This document shows, piece after piece, positions 40,038 to 48,639 of a stretch of 64,000 bases of DNA. The number at the start of each line of letters is the position of its first letter. The stretch's first letter is position 1. The notes below the pieces were generated by a model. It made no database searches and had not been told where the DNA came from. It saw nothing but the letters and a program-made list of their open reading frames with translations. The DNA lies in assembly GCF_014284155.1 (NCBI RefSeq), contig NZ_JACOFZ010000001.1, positions 698,448-762,447 on the forward strand. The letters are read 5' to 3'. A program made the translations under genes and the position numbers. This DNA comes from Affinundibacterium nitidum. Its GTDB lineage: Bacteria > Pseudomonadota > Gammaproteobacteria > Burkholderiales > Burkholderiaceae_D.

Positions 40038-41306
40038 ATGAAAAACCTATTCGCCCTCTTTCTGGTTGCTGCACTCAATGTCATCAGCGTTTCACCAACG
40101 TTGGCACAAGGCACCGAAAAAATGATCTCTGTTACCAACGGCCAACTTCACACCCTCGAAGCTGGCGATGGTCCTTACACTATCATCTTTGAAGCGGGCT
40201 TCATGAGCGATCTTAGTGTGTGGCACAAAGTAGCGCCCGCAGCAACGAAGCACGGAAAAATTATCTTGTACTCGCGTGCAGGCGTGGGCAAATCTCCAGC
40301 GCGTGCACAGCCGCTAAACTTAATTCAACATACAGAAGAATTAAGACAACTAATCGACACAATGCAAATCAAAACGCCAATTATTCTGGTCGGGCATTCT
40401 TACGGTGGCTGGGTGGTTCGTGAGTTTGCTGCAAAGTATCCTAAACAAATCGCCGGTTTCGTCTTGGTCGACCCAGCCAATGAAACTTTGGAAGTCGAAC
40501 TTAGAAAAATCAATCCTGAAAAAGTCGCGCAAGATCAAAAACGCCTAGAAAGCATGGCACCTCCCGTTGCGAAGGCAGACCTGGCGTTGGTGCAAAAAAT
40601 CTTCGACGAAGCCAAGTTACCTACGAACACCGCAATTCCTGATATGCCGATGGCGATTTTGAGCTCCATCCAAGTCGCCAGAAACAATCCCTTCTACCAA
40701 GAAACCGCACCTGCGCTCGCGATAAAACGTGAATTGCACGCGCGTTTTTTCGCACAGTTTAGCAATGGAGTTCATGTTGTTACGAATCAAAGTGGACATC
40801 ACATTCAACTCGACGAACCGCATTTGGTGATTGATGCGATCAATCTTGTTGTTACCAATATCGAAAAAGAAACGCAAAAACGTGAACGTCAAATAGCAAA
40901 ACAAAAAGCGCGACAGGCGATGATGTTAGAAATTGAGAAAGCCGATGCTTTACTCAACGCGAACAAAGTACAAGAAGCTTCAGCCACACTCAATGAGGCG
41001 CTCAAAGTTTCGCAATTGACAGAATCTGAAATCAACCAGCTTGGTTTCGATATGCTTGAAAAAGCAAAGAAACCACTGCTCGCTGAAATCGTACTTGCCT
41101 ACAATGTGGCGCGATTCCCTCAATCTGACAATGCTTACGACAGTTATGGTGAGGCTCTACTTGCGTTGAATAAATTCGAAGAAGCAAAAACACAATTCGA
41201 GCAAGCGCTGCGCTTAGGGAAAGCTAATCCACAACGTAGCCCGAAAGCATTGCTTGGTTACGAAAAAAATTTGAAGAAGGCAGAACAAGGTTTGTCCAAG
41301 AAGTGA
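40038..41306 (+). CDS. Exported alpha/beta-hydrolase with C-terminal TPR region
   Basis: 422 residues. A signal peptide (about 1-24, ending TLAQG) suggests export to the periplasm. Residues ~30-275 form an alpha/beta-hydrolase: nucleophile Ser121 in GHSYGGW, oxyanion segment FEAGFMSD, acid candidate Asp145 (LVDPAN) or a later Asp, and His254 in QSGHHIQL. A charged coiled-coil linker (about 275-300) leads to tetratricopeptide-like repeats (about 300-400). The substrate is unknown; esters or peptidoglycan-related compounds are possible given the BlaI/M56 neighbours. It is first in the operon behind the tandem dyads. The ATG at 40038 has AAAGGA about 6 nt upstream. Confidence 0.85.
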   Translation: MKNLFALFLVAALNVISVSPTLAQGTEKMISVTNGQLHTLEAGDGPYTIIFEAGFMSDLSVWHKVAPAATKHGKIILYSRAGVGKSPARAQPLNLIQHTEELRQLIDTMQIKTPIILVGHSYGGWVVREFAAKYPKQIAGFVLVDPANETLEVELRKINPEKVAQDQKRLESMAPPVAKADLALVQKIFDEAKLPTNTAIPDMPMAILSSIQVARNNPFYQETAPALAIKRELHARFFAQFSNGVHVVTNQSGHHIQLDEPHLVIDAINLVVTNIEKETQKRERQIAKQKARQAMMLEIEKADALLNANKVQEASATLNEALKVSQLTESEINQLGFDMLEKAKKPLLAEIVLAYNVARFPQSDNAYDSYGEALLALNKFEEAKTQFEQALRLGKANPQRSPKALLGYEKNLKKAEQGLSKK

Positions 41307-41354
41307 TTTACCCGCTTAAGCGAATCTCCATCAACCAAACTAAAGAGTAGCAAC

Positions 41355-41741
41355 ATGGAAAAAGCAAAAATCGAAGATCTGCCTTGGCGCGAACGTCAAA
41401 TCGTTGAAGTCATTTATCGTTTAGGCGAAGCGACCGCTGCCCAGATTCAAACTGAACTCACTGAAGAAATTAGTAACTCGGCGATACGAGCGATGCTAGC
41501 ACGCTTAGAAGACAAAGGCGTACTCAAGCATAGAGAAGAAGCACAACGTTACATCTACCAAGCGATCGAGCAAAAACAAGTGGTCGCTGATTCTGCGCTG
41601 AAGAAATTAGTCGGAGTTTTTTTTGACAATTCCCCCGCTAGTGCAGCCTCCGCTTTGTTGGGCATGGCTGATAAACTGAGCACGAAGGACATTAACCAAT
41701 TGCAAGCCTTGATCGACAAAGCAAGAAAAGAAGGCCGTTAA
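41355..41741 (+). CDS. BlaI/MecI/CopY family transcriptional repressor
   Basis: 128-residue winged-helix regulator. LPWRERQIVEVIYRLGEATAAQI begins the DNA-binding domain (about 1-75), with the recognition helix near SNSAIRAMLARLEDKGVLKH; the C-terminal ~50 residues form the dimerisation helices. Relatives repress beta-lactamase or copper genes and are inactivated by proteolytic cleavage between the two domains. Here it likely represses its own operon through the dyads at 39925-39956. The next gene's ATG overlaps its TAA by one base, so repressor and protease are translationally coupled. Confidence 0.93.
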   Translation: MEKAKIEDLPWRERQIVEVIYRLGEATAAQIQTELTEEISNSAIRAMLARLEDKGVLKHREEAQRYIYQAIEQKQVVADSALKKLVGVFFDNSPASAASALLGMADKLSTKDINQLQALIDKARKEGR

Positions 41742-43354
41742 TGCCAGCCTACGGAATCGAACACATTAGCCTATTAGATGCCATCAACGCCATCGGGAAA
41801 ATCAGCTTAGTTCTCGCTATCGTCATTGCATTTCAGGGTGTTGTTCGATTCGGTTCCGCAGACAAGCGTGCTCTAGTTGTACGCATCTCCTCGCTCTATT
41901 TATGTCTCGCCCCATTTGCGATTCTGCACAACTGGGATCTTATTCCGCAGCTCAAAGTGCAAGCGCCCTTAGCCTTATCTGCGATCAGTGATAGTGCACT
42001 CGAGATCCCTAACTTACCGCAATTGGCTTACCAAGCGAGTGAGCTGAAATCTACTGCATCATCCTTCAGTTCAATCACTATTTTTCTCACACTATATGGG
42101 ATCATCGCCTCCTTTCTGGTGTTAAAAATCACGCTAAGCATCGTAAAACTCCTTCGTTCACAAGACCCACTGCCGCAGTCGATGGATGCAGAATTTCATC
42201 TCGCGCGCCATTATCTTTGGGCAGATAGACTGCAACAACTGCAGAGTCAATTTGGAATTCAGCGACCGATACATTTAGCAGTTTCTGATCGATTCTCCTC
42301 GCCTGTTAGCTGGGGCGTATGGCACCACACGATCGTCATTGACACCAATAGCTTTCACCAATATAAGCCAGATGATATTCTCCGACACGAGCTGGCTCAT
42401 ATCGTGCATCATGATTGGCTGTGTGTGATCGTGATGCGATTTATCTGTGCCATTTATTGGTTTCATCCAATGATCTGGCTATTGCAAAAACAATTCCGCT
42501 ATCAATTGGAATGTGCCGCCGACAATACCGTCTTACGTATGGGTGGAAAAGCGTCTAACTATGCACAGATACTGATTGAGGTCTCGCGTGCGGAGGATAA
42601 GCAAAGAAGTGTAGTGATGAATTTAGCGGCTAAAGGCAGCAGTCTTTATCAACGCATCGTCCATATTTTGAGCACAGAACAAGCGCGAACACCGGTCACC
42701 AAACGCGATTGGATGGTAGGTATCATTGTTAGCATACTGATGCTCTTCGTCAGTGCCTCATTGAGTCTCGTGGGTGAACAGATTCAATGGCCAAGACAAT
42801 TATTCGAGAGTAGCTTGACACATTCCGCAGCACCGAGACACGTTGCCGACGAAGTGGCGCAGCAACTTGAGACACTAAACAATGACAACTTTCGTGTTCT
42901 GGCACAGGCGATACGTCACCGTAATTTCAACGAGCGACGGAGTGAAGGTTCCGACAGTTTTAAACAACGTAGCGCCATCCCCATACTAATTTTAGCTTTG
43001 CATGACGATGATCCTACGGTCCGTCGTTTAGCATTATGGGGCTTGAGTGAGATGCGTTTTTTCGAGACACTTCCGGTGATTTCGATTCTATTGAAAGACC
43101 CAGAAGCTCTGGTACGAGCAGAAGCTGTTGGCGCTATCGGTGACTTTGGCGAAAGATCTTGGGCCGAGAAGATTGTTCCCTTACTCTCTGATCCCTCTCC
43201 TATTGTGCGCCAACGGACTGCCCATGCCTTGGGTGATTTAGGCGATGCACAAACCCTTCCGATATTAAAACAAGCGCTTAGAAGTGAACGTAATCAAGCG
43301 CATCAAGAAGTCTTGAACGAAATTGAATGGGCGATTCGAGAATTCGAGGAATAA
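41741..43354 (+). CDS. BlaR1-like M56 metallopeptidase with C-terminal HEAT repeats
   Basis: 537-residue membrane zinc protease. Hydrophobic helices at about 15-32, 47-65, 108-135, 228-247 and 324-345; the M56 site is His216-Glu217-x-x-His220 (RHELAHIVHHDW) with probable third ligand Glu258 in ECAADN. Canonical BlaR1 ends in a penicillin-binding sensor; this protein instead carries HEAT-like repeats from about 410 to 535 (DDDPTVRRLALWGLSEM, DPEALVRAEAVGAIGDF, DPSPIVRQRTAHALGDL). By BlaR1 topology this tail would lie outside the cytoplasm after the last helix. Expected role: sense a signal and cleave the BlaI-type repressor. The signal is unknown. Confidence 0.88.
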   Translation: MPAYGIEHISLLDAINAIGKISLVLAIVIAFQGVVRFGSADKRALVVRISSLYLCLAPFAILHNWDLIPQLKVQAPLALSAISDSALEIPNLPQLAYQASELKSTASSFSSITIFLTLYGIIASFLVLKITLSIVKLLRSQDPLPQSMDAEFHLARHYLWADRLQQLQSQFGIQRPIHLAVSDRFSSPVSWGVWHHTIVIDTNSFHQYKPDDILRHELAHIVHHDWLCVIVMRFICAIYWFHPMIWLLQKQFRYQLECAADNTVLRMGGKASNYAQILIEVSRAEDKQRSVVMNLAAKGSSLYQRIVHILSTEQARTPVTKRDWMVGIIVSILMLFVSASLSLVGEQIQWPRQLFESSLTHSAAPRHVADEVAQQLETLNNDNFRVLAQAIRHRNFNERRSEGSDSFKQRSAIPILILALHDDDPTVRRLALWGLSEMRFFETLPVISILLKDPEALVRAEAVGAIGDFGERSWAEKIVPLLSDPSPIVRQRTAHALGDLGDAQTLPILKQALRSERNQAHQEVLNEIEWAIREFEE

Positions 43355-43372
43355 ATTCGAGCAACAAACAAA

Positions 43373-43407
43373 TGGGGCGCTAAATTTAAACTGAGCGCCC
43401 CACTTTT
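43373..43407 (+). terminator. Terminator after the M56 gene
   Basis: Stem TGGGGCGCT (43373-43381) and AGCGCCCCA (43394-43402) with a 12-nt loop, followed by CTTTTC. It lies between this operon and the convergent RND gene and may serve both. Confidence 0.82.
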
Positions 43408-43441
43408 CATGTGTGTCCTTCTAGAACTGTTACATTCCGGT

Positions 43442-46400
43442 TTAATGGACCTTCCTTGAAAACCGACGTTTCACAAAATGTTCAAAATCATCGACGTAAG
43501 TAAACACCGCTGGCACCACCAACAAACTCAACAAAGTTGAAGTAATCAATCCACCAATTACAGCAATCGCCATCGGTGAACGGAAACTTGGATCGGCACC
43601 CCATCCTAGGGCCAATGGCATCATGCCAGCCCCCATTGCAATCGTCGTCATAATAATTGGACGACTACGTTTATGACAGGCATCAACCAAAGCAGCAAAG
43701 CGCTCCATTCCTTCATTGCGGGCAATGATCGCGTAATCAACCAATAGGATGGAATTCTTGGTGACGATACCCATCAGCATAATGAGACCTATCATCGAAG
43801 GCATCGACAATGCTCGTCCGGTGATCAATAAGGCGACAAAAGCACCACCAATACTAAGCGGCAGAGCCGCTAAAATTGTGGCGGGTTGTAAAAAATCTTT
43901 GAACAACAAAACCAAGACGCCATAAATACAAAGCACGCCAATCAGCATTGCGATGCCAAAGCTGGCAAACAAAGCTTGCATTTCTTGCGCATCACCTAGT
44001 TCAGCAATGCTGACCGATGGCGGCAAATTCTTCATGGTCGGCAAAGCACGCGCCTCTTCATTGACTTCACCTAATTGGCGGCCGCCCAGTTCCACATCCA
44101 AAGTCACATTACGGCTACGATTCAAGCGATCAATTTGTGCAGGTCCTGATTCCATGGTGACCGTCGCCACGCTTGCCAACATCACCGGTCCATGCTTACC
44201 TGGCACGGTTAAACGTTCAATTGCAGCAAGATCAGCTCGAACATCATTGGGAAGCTTAACGCGTATAGGCAACTGACGTTGCGCGAGATTCATTTTCGAT
44301 AATGCCATGTCGTAATCACCAGCCGTTGCGACGCGCACGGTTTCACCTATGCTGTCTGCTGTCACACCAAGATCAGCCGCTTTCGCCATATCAGGGCGGA
44401 CAATAATTTCAGGTCGCACCAAGGACGCACTCGAACTAATATTGCCGACGCCTTTTAATGTACGTAATTCCCTCTCTACTTTTTTTGCAGTATCGAGCAA
44501 GGCCACCGGATCCTCACTCTTTAGTACCAACTGTAATTTCACACCAGTATCCAAAGGTCCGACGGAGAAACGTGCACCAGGCAACTCGCTTAATTTTGTT
44601 CGAATCAAATTATCAATATCTGACATCGATTCTTTACGCTGATCACGATGCACGGCTGTCACAGTTAACACAGCACGACGGGCCTCCGCTGCTGCACCTG
44701 GAGCGAACGCATCACCGCTTGAACCACCACCAATCGAGCTAAAGACTCCAGTAATACCTTTGACCGACATAATCTGGATCCGCGCTTGCTCCGCGATCGC
44801 ACTCGTTTCTGCCAAGGTACTTCCTGGTGGAAGTTCGACATTGACTTGCGTCTGCGCACGATCAGACGGAGGCACAAAACCAGTTGGCAACAAACCTACC
44901 AGAGCAATTGAAGCGACAAAAAATACCGCAGCAGATGCGACTGTGGTGAAACGATGACGTAAGCACCATTGCATGGTTCGCATATACATTTGCATCATGC
45001 GACTATCTTTCGGTGCATGATGAGCGCCGTTTTCACCCGGCCCTACTGCTTTCAAAATGTAAGCGGCCATCATTGGTGTCAGCAATCGCGCCACCACTAA
45101 AGATGCGAGAATCGCGATCACGGCAGTCCATCCAAACTGTTTAAAGAACAGACCAGGCACCCCCCCCATAAATGCGGTTGGCAAAAATACCGCTACCAAA
45201 GCAAACGTCGTCGCAATGACAGCCATTCCGATCTCGTCCGCCGCTTCAGTAGCTGCCTGCATCGGTGTTTTGCCCATCTGCAAATGGCGTGCGATATTCT
45301 CGATTTCGACAATGGCGTCATCGACCAAGACACCGACAACCAACGCCAATGACAATAGAGTAACGGTGTTCAAGGTGTAACCAAAATACTTCAAACCGAG
45401 AAAAGTTGGTATCACTGATAAAGGCAATGCGGCTGCCGCCACCAAAGTCGAACGCCAGTCGCGCAAGAACCACCACACGACCAATACCGCTAACAGAGCA
45501 CCTTCGTACAACAACTCCATCGAACCTTTGAAATTCTCTTCTACCGGCTGCGCATTATCGATGGCTTGTTTGAACAAGAACTGAGGATGATTTTTCTGTA
45601 GCTCGGCTACGGCCGCACGTGCGCCTTGAGCGACATCGACTTCTGAAGCGCCCTTGGTTCTAAAGATTTCAAAACCAACGACATCACGTCCATTAAAGCT
45701 CGCTCTAGAACGAGGCTCGCTCACTGTATCAGTCACAGTCGCGACTTGGTCTAAACGTAAATGTCGACCGTCAGGCAAGGGAATATCGAGCTGCGCCAAT
45801 TCTTCTGCCGTCTTGACGGTGGCAATGGTGCGCACCGCTTGCTCCGCTCCGCTGATATCACCACGGCCACCAGGTGCTTCTTTTTGCACGATTTTGAGAC
45901 GACGGGATACATCAACAGCAGAAACATTCAGCGCAGCCATTTTGTCCGCATTTAATTCCACACGGATTTCACGATTGACACCGCCCATGCGTTTGACCGC
46001 ACCGACACCCGCGACAGAACGCAAGCGTTTAGCCACGGTATTATCAACAAACCAGCTGAGGTCTTGAACGTCCGGAGTCGAATTCTCACCAGGCACATTC
46101 TCGCGTCCTTTTTCTGGTGTTGCTGCCTCGACGGTATAGGTCATGATAACGCGCCCCGCTGTCGACATTTTAGTCACTGTCGGATCTCGCATTTCGCTCG
46201 GCAAGTCTGCTCGCACTGCAGACACTGCATCACGCACTTCATTGACCGCGTCTGATAATACTTTTTCCAATACGAACTCAACAGTAATCGTCACATTACC
46301 GTCGAGGACATTGGTGTAAACATTCTTTACACCTTGTAAAGTCGCCACCGAATCTTCGATCTTGCGCGCGACTTCGGTTTCAAGTTGCGCTGGCGCTGCG

Positions 46401-46558
46401 CCAGGCAAGCTGGCATTCACCGTCACTAAGGGCAATTCGATGTCAGGAAAATCTTGAACGATCGTGCTACGAAATGCCAATATCCCTGCCAAACTGAGCA
46501 AGGCAAATAGCATGATCGCGGGTATTGGGTTCTTAATTGAAAGCGTAGAAAAGTTCAT
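43442..46558 (-). CDS. RND efflux transporter permease (AcrB/MdtB-like)
   Basis: Inner-membrane proton-driven drug/solute pump of 1038 residues with the RND plan: one helix, large periplasmic loop, six helices, second loop, remaining helices. Helix 4 holds the proton-relay pair Asp-Asp in VVGVLVDDAIVEIENI (around residue 405). GFVPPSDRAQTQVNVELPPGS and the closing LLSLLVVPAVFTYVD segment are typical of HAE1-type pumps. AAGGGG lies 5 nt before the ATG. It works with the adaptor 9 nt upstream; no outer-membrane channel gene is in the cluster, so it must borrow one. Substrate unknown. Confidence 0.94.
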   Translation of the reverse strand: MNFSTLSIKNPIPAIMLFALLSLAGILAFRSTIVQDFPDIELPLVTVNASLPGAAPAQLETEVARKIEDSVATLQGVKNVYTNVLDGNVTITVEFVLEKVLSDAVNEVRDAVSAVRADLPSEMRDPTVTKMSTAGRVIMTYTVEAATPEKGRENVPGENSTPDVQDLSWFVDNTVAKRLRSVAGVGAVKRMGGVNREIRVELNADKMAALNVSAVDVSRRLKIVQKEAPGGRGDISGAEQAVRTIATVKTAEELAQLDIPLPDGRHLRLDQVATVTDTVSEPRSRASFNGRDVVGFEIFRTKGASEVDVAQGARAAVAELQKNHPQFLFKQAIDNAQPVEENFKGSMELLYEGALLAVLVVWWFLRDWRSTLVAAAALPLSVIPTFLGLKYFGYTLNTVTLLSLALVVGVLVDDAIVEIENIARHLQMGKTPMQAATEAADEIGMAVIATTFALVAVFLPTAFMGGVPGLFFKQFGWTAVIAILASLVVARLLTPMMAAYILKAVGPGENGAHHAPKDSRMMQMYMRTMQWCLRHRFTTVASAAVFFVASIALVGLLPTGFVPPSDRAQTQVNVELPPGSTLAETSAIAEQARIQIMSVKGITGVFSSIGGGSSGDAFAPGAAAEARRAVLTVTAVHRDQRKESMSDIDNLIRTKLSELPGARFSVGPLDTGVKLQLVLKSEDPVALLDTAKKVERELRTLKGVGNISSSASLVRPEIIVRPDMAKAADLGVTADSIGETVRVATAGDYDMALSKMNLAQRQLPIRVKLPNDVRADLAAIERLTVPGKHGPVMLASVATVTMESGPAQIDRLNRSRNVTLDVELGGRQLGEVNEEARALPTMKNLPPSVSIAELGDAQEMQALFASFGIAMLIGVLCIYGVLVLLFKDFLQPATILAALPLSIGGAFVALLITGRALSMPSMIGLIMLMGIVTKNSILLVDYAIIARNEGMERFAALVDACHKRSRPIIMTTIAMGAGMMPLALGWGADPSFRSPMAIAVIGGLITSTLLSLLVVPAVFTYVDDFEHFVKRRFSRKVH

Positions 46559-46567
46559 GCTTACCCC

Positions 46568-47788
46568 TTACTTTTTGGCCGCAGTTGAGTTCACTGCGGG
46601 CGCCGAATTTGTGGGTGGCGCAGCACTCACTAATTTCACCAAATCGCCATCATTTAGGAAACCCACGCCAGTCGCTGCAATTTGCGCACCCGAGTTAATG
46701 CCCGATAACACTTCGATCTGCTCCATCCCATTAACCACCATACGGCGTCCTGTCTGTACCTTCACTTGCGTCACACGCTGATCCGGATTCAACTTGAACA
46801 CATAACTGAAACCATCGCGCACTACCACAGCTTGTTGAGGGATGGTGATTGCTTGCGAACTGCCCAATTGGAACTCACCGCGGGCAAACATCCCAGGCTT
46901 AAAGGCGTTTGCTGCATTTTTCTCTTTGCTTACGATCACATCGACATACACGAGACCGGTTCGATTATTTACGTCAACAGTAGGTGCCACCATTCTCACT
47001 TTACCTGTGGCTTGATCACCATTGGGTGCATAGACTGTTACGGGCATGCCTGCCGACAATTTGCTTAATTCAGCGGAAGTTACCTCCGCGCGCCATTCCA
47101 GACGACCTTGACGTATCATTCGAAAAAGCTCTGCACCGGCACCGACCACCGCGCCGACCGTCCCCAAACGCGCTGAAATAGTGCCATGATCTGGTGCCAG
47201 TACTTGCGTGTACTTCATACGCAATTGCTGCACGTCGAGTACCGCCTTTGCCGCATTCACGCGTGCTCTAGCTGTTGTCTCTGCGGTTAAGTATTGACCA
47301 ATTTGTTGCTTACTGATGGCACCACTGGCTTGCAAACCGCGAGCACGATCTGCATTGGTGATCGCCTCACTGGCTGTCGCCTCTGCCTCTGCAAGAGCCG
47401 CTTTAGCTTGTGCCAGATCTGCCTGCACCGATTCACTAGCAAAGCTGGCGAGCAGTTGTCCTTTCTTAACGACATCGCCAACATTCACATAAATTTCAGC
47501 AATTCGTAGTCCGTTTGATTCCGAACCTATACTCGCTTCCTGCCAAGCAGCGATGCTTCCATTTGCAGTTAAGCGTGTTGCCATTTGTCCGCTACCAACT
47601 TGAGTCGCCGTTACGGTTAAGGCTGGCTTGCTCGTCGCCGCCGCTTTATTTGAGGCGCTTGAACCAGCGCTGGCGCTAGCTGAATTCTGTGCCCAGCTCG
47701 GCGACATCGCGGTCAAACCGGCCATTGCCAGCACGATCATGATTCGCGAATTATTCAGAAGATACAATGTAGGCTTTAGTTGTTTCAT
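46568..47788 (-). CDS. RND efflux periplasmic adaptor (membrane fusion protein)
   Basis: 406-residue membrane fusion protein linking the RND pump to an outer-membrane channel. An N-terminal signal/anchor (about 14-34, ending SWAQN) is followed by an Ala/Ser-rich stretch, a lipoyl-like half (GDVVKKGQLLASFASE), an alpha-helical hairpin (about 105-160), the second lipoyl half (QVLAPDHGTISARLGTVGAVV) and a beta-barrel. Three consecutive ATG codons exist; the third (ending at 47788) has AAGGA at the best distance (about 7 nt). Longer frames upstream are less likely. It is first gene of the pair after the TetR regulator. Confidence 0.92.
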   Translation of the reverse strand: MKQLKPTLYLLNNSRIMIVLAMAGLTAMSPSWAQNSASASAGSSASNKAAATSKPALTVTATQVGSGQMATRLTANGSIAAWQEASIGSESNGLRIAEIYVNVGDVVKKGQLLASFASESVQADLAQAKAALAEAEATASEAITNADRARGLQASGAISKQQIGQYLTAETTARARVNAAKAVLDVQQLRMKYTQVLAPDHGTISARLGTVGAVVGAGAELFRMIRQGRLEWRAEVTSAELSKLSAGMPVTVYAPNGDQATGKVRMVAPTVDVNNRTGLVYVDVIVSKEKNAANAFKPGMFARGEFQLGSSQAITIPQQAVVVRDGFSYVFKLNPDQRVTQVKVQTGRRMVVNGMEQIEVLSGINSGAQIAATGVGFLNDGDLVKLVSAAPPTNSAPAVNSTAAKK

Positions 47789-47865
47789 CATCATTTCCTT
47801 TTTATTCAATTTCAAAATCTTTATTTCCACAAAAGCCAAAGACCATGCATGGCGTCATGCGATAA

Positions 47866-48537
47866 CTATTTCTTTCTTCTTTTAGCTTCTCGTTCGCACA
47901 TCGCAAGTGCATACTCGCTCAAGCTTTCAACATAGTCATCAATTGCTTTGCTTTTATTGATCAAACTCGGACGCACGGCCATAATCACGTCGCCATTAAC
48001 CATCATGGTCAATGCCAAACCAGAGATCGCGAATGCTAATCGATGCATATCGTCATCAGCACGCTTCTGAGAAATATGTCGCGCCAAAAAGCGGACAAAA
48101 GATTGGTGGGCCGGTTTGATTTGTGTTTCAATTTCTTCAGTCCATAGACCCGTCGGCTCTAGCATCTCGCGGATATGTAACTTCAAGCAGTTTTGTGCCA
48201 GCTCGCCCTGCTTCATGCTGTCACCAAACACTCGCATCATGCCTGCAATTCCGTCCTCTAAACTCAGTTCTTGGTCGTCAAAGTACGCCGGTTCAATATT
48301 GGGATTGCAGCGTGAGTCATTGAAAACGCTACGATAAAGTTGAGCCTTATCGCCGAAATAATAACTAATTGCAGAAATGTTGACCTGTGCCGCCTGTGCG
48401 AGTTCGCGTGTTGAAGTTTTGGCATAACCTTTTTCAGCAAACAGTCGAAGGGCACATGCGAACAGGCGATCACGTGCCTCTTGCCCATCGGTCCGAGACG
48501 CACGATTATTGCCTTTAATAGGTGGAGATGTATTCAT
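47866..48537 (-). CDS. TetR/AcrR family regulator (CecR/DUF1956-like)
   Basis: 223-residue repressor. The helix-turn-helix is at about 22-68 (RLFAEKGYAKTSTRELAQAAQVNISAISYYFG, in pieces: GYAKTSTRELAQAAQV and SAISYYFGDK). The C-terminal ligand domain resembles the CecR/YbiH branch. It is followed by the adaptor and RND pump genes on the same strand, so it most likely controls them and itself through the palindrome at 48558-48573. The effector is unknown. No strong ribosome-binding site precedes the ATG. Confidence 0.9.
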   Translation of the reverse strand: MNTSPPIKGNNRASRTDGQEARDRLFACALRLFAEKGYAKTSTRELAQAAQVNISAISYYFGDKAQLYRSVFNDSRCNPNIEPAYFDDQELSLEDGIAGMMRVFGDSMKQGELAQNCLKLHIREMLEPTGLWTEEIETQIKPAHQSFVRFLARHISQKRADDDMHRLAFAISGLALTMMVNGDVIMAVRPSLINKSKAIDDYVESLSEYALAMCEREAKRRKK

Positions 48538-48557
48538 GCGCCGCAGTGTAGCACATA

Positions 48558-48573
48558 AATCAAACGTTTGATT
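48558..48573. promoter_or_regulatory. 16-nt perfect palindrome, candidate TetR operator
   Basis: AATCAAACGTTTGATT, a perfect dyad 20 nt upstream of the TetR-family start codon, in the only promoter region available to the regulator-pump operon. Position and symmetry fit an autoregulatory TetR site. Confidence 0.7.
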
Positions 48574-48639
48574 GAACTAGAAAAATCAGATCAATAGGCT
48601 GTCACAGCCCAGCAATTCTCCAGTATCCGGAACCAATAA

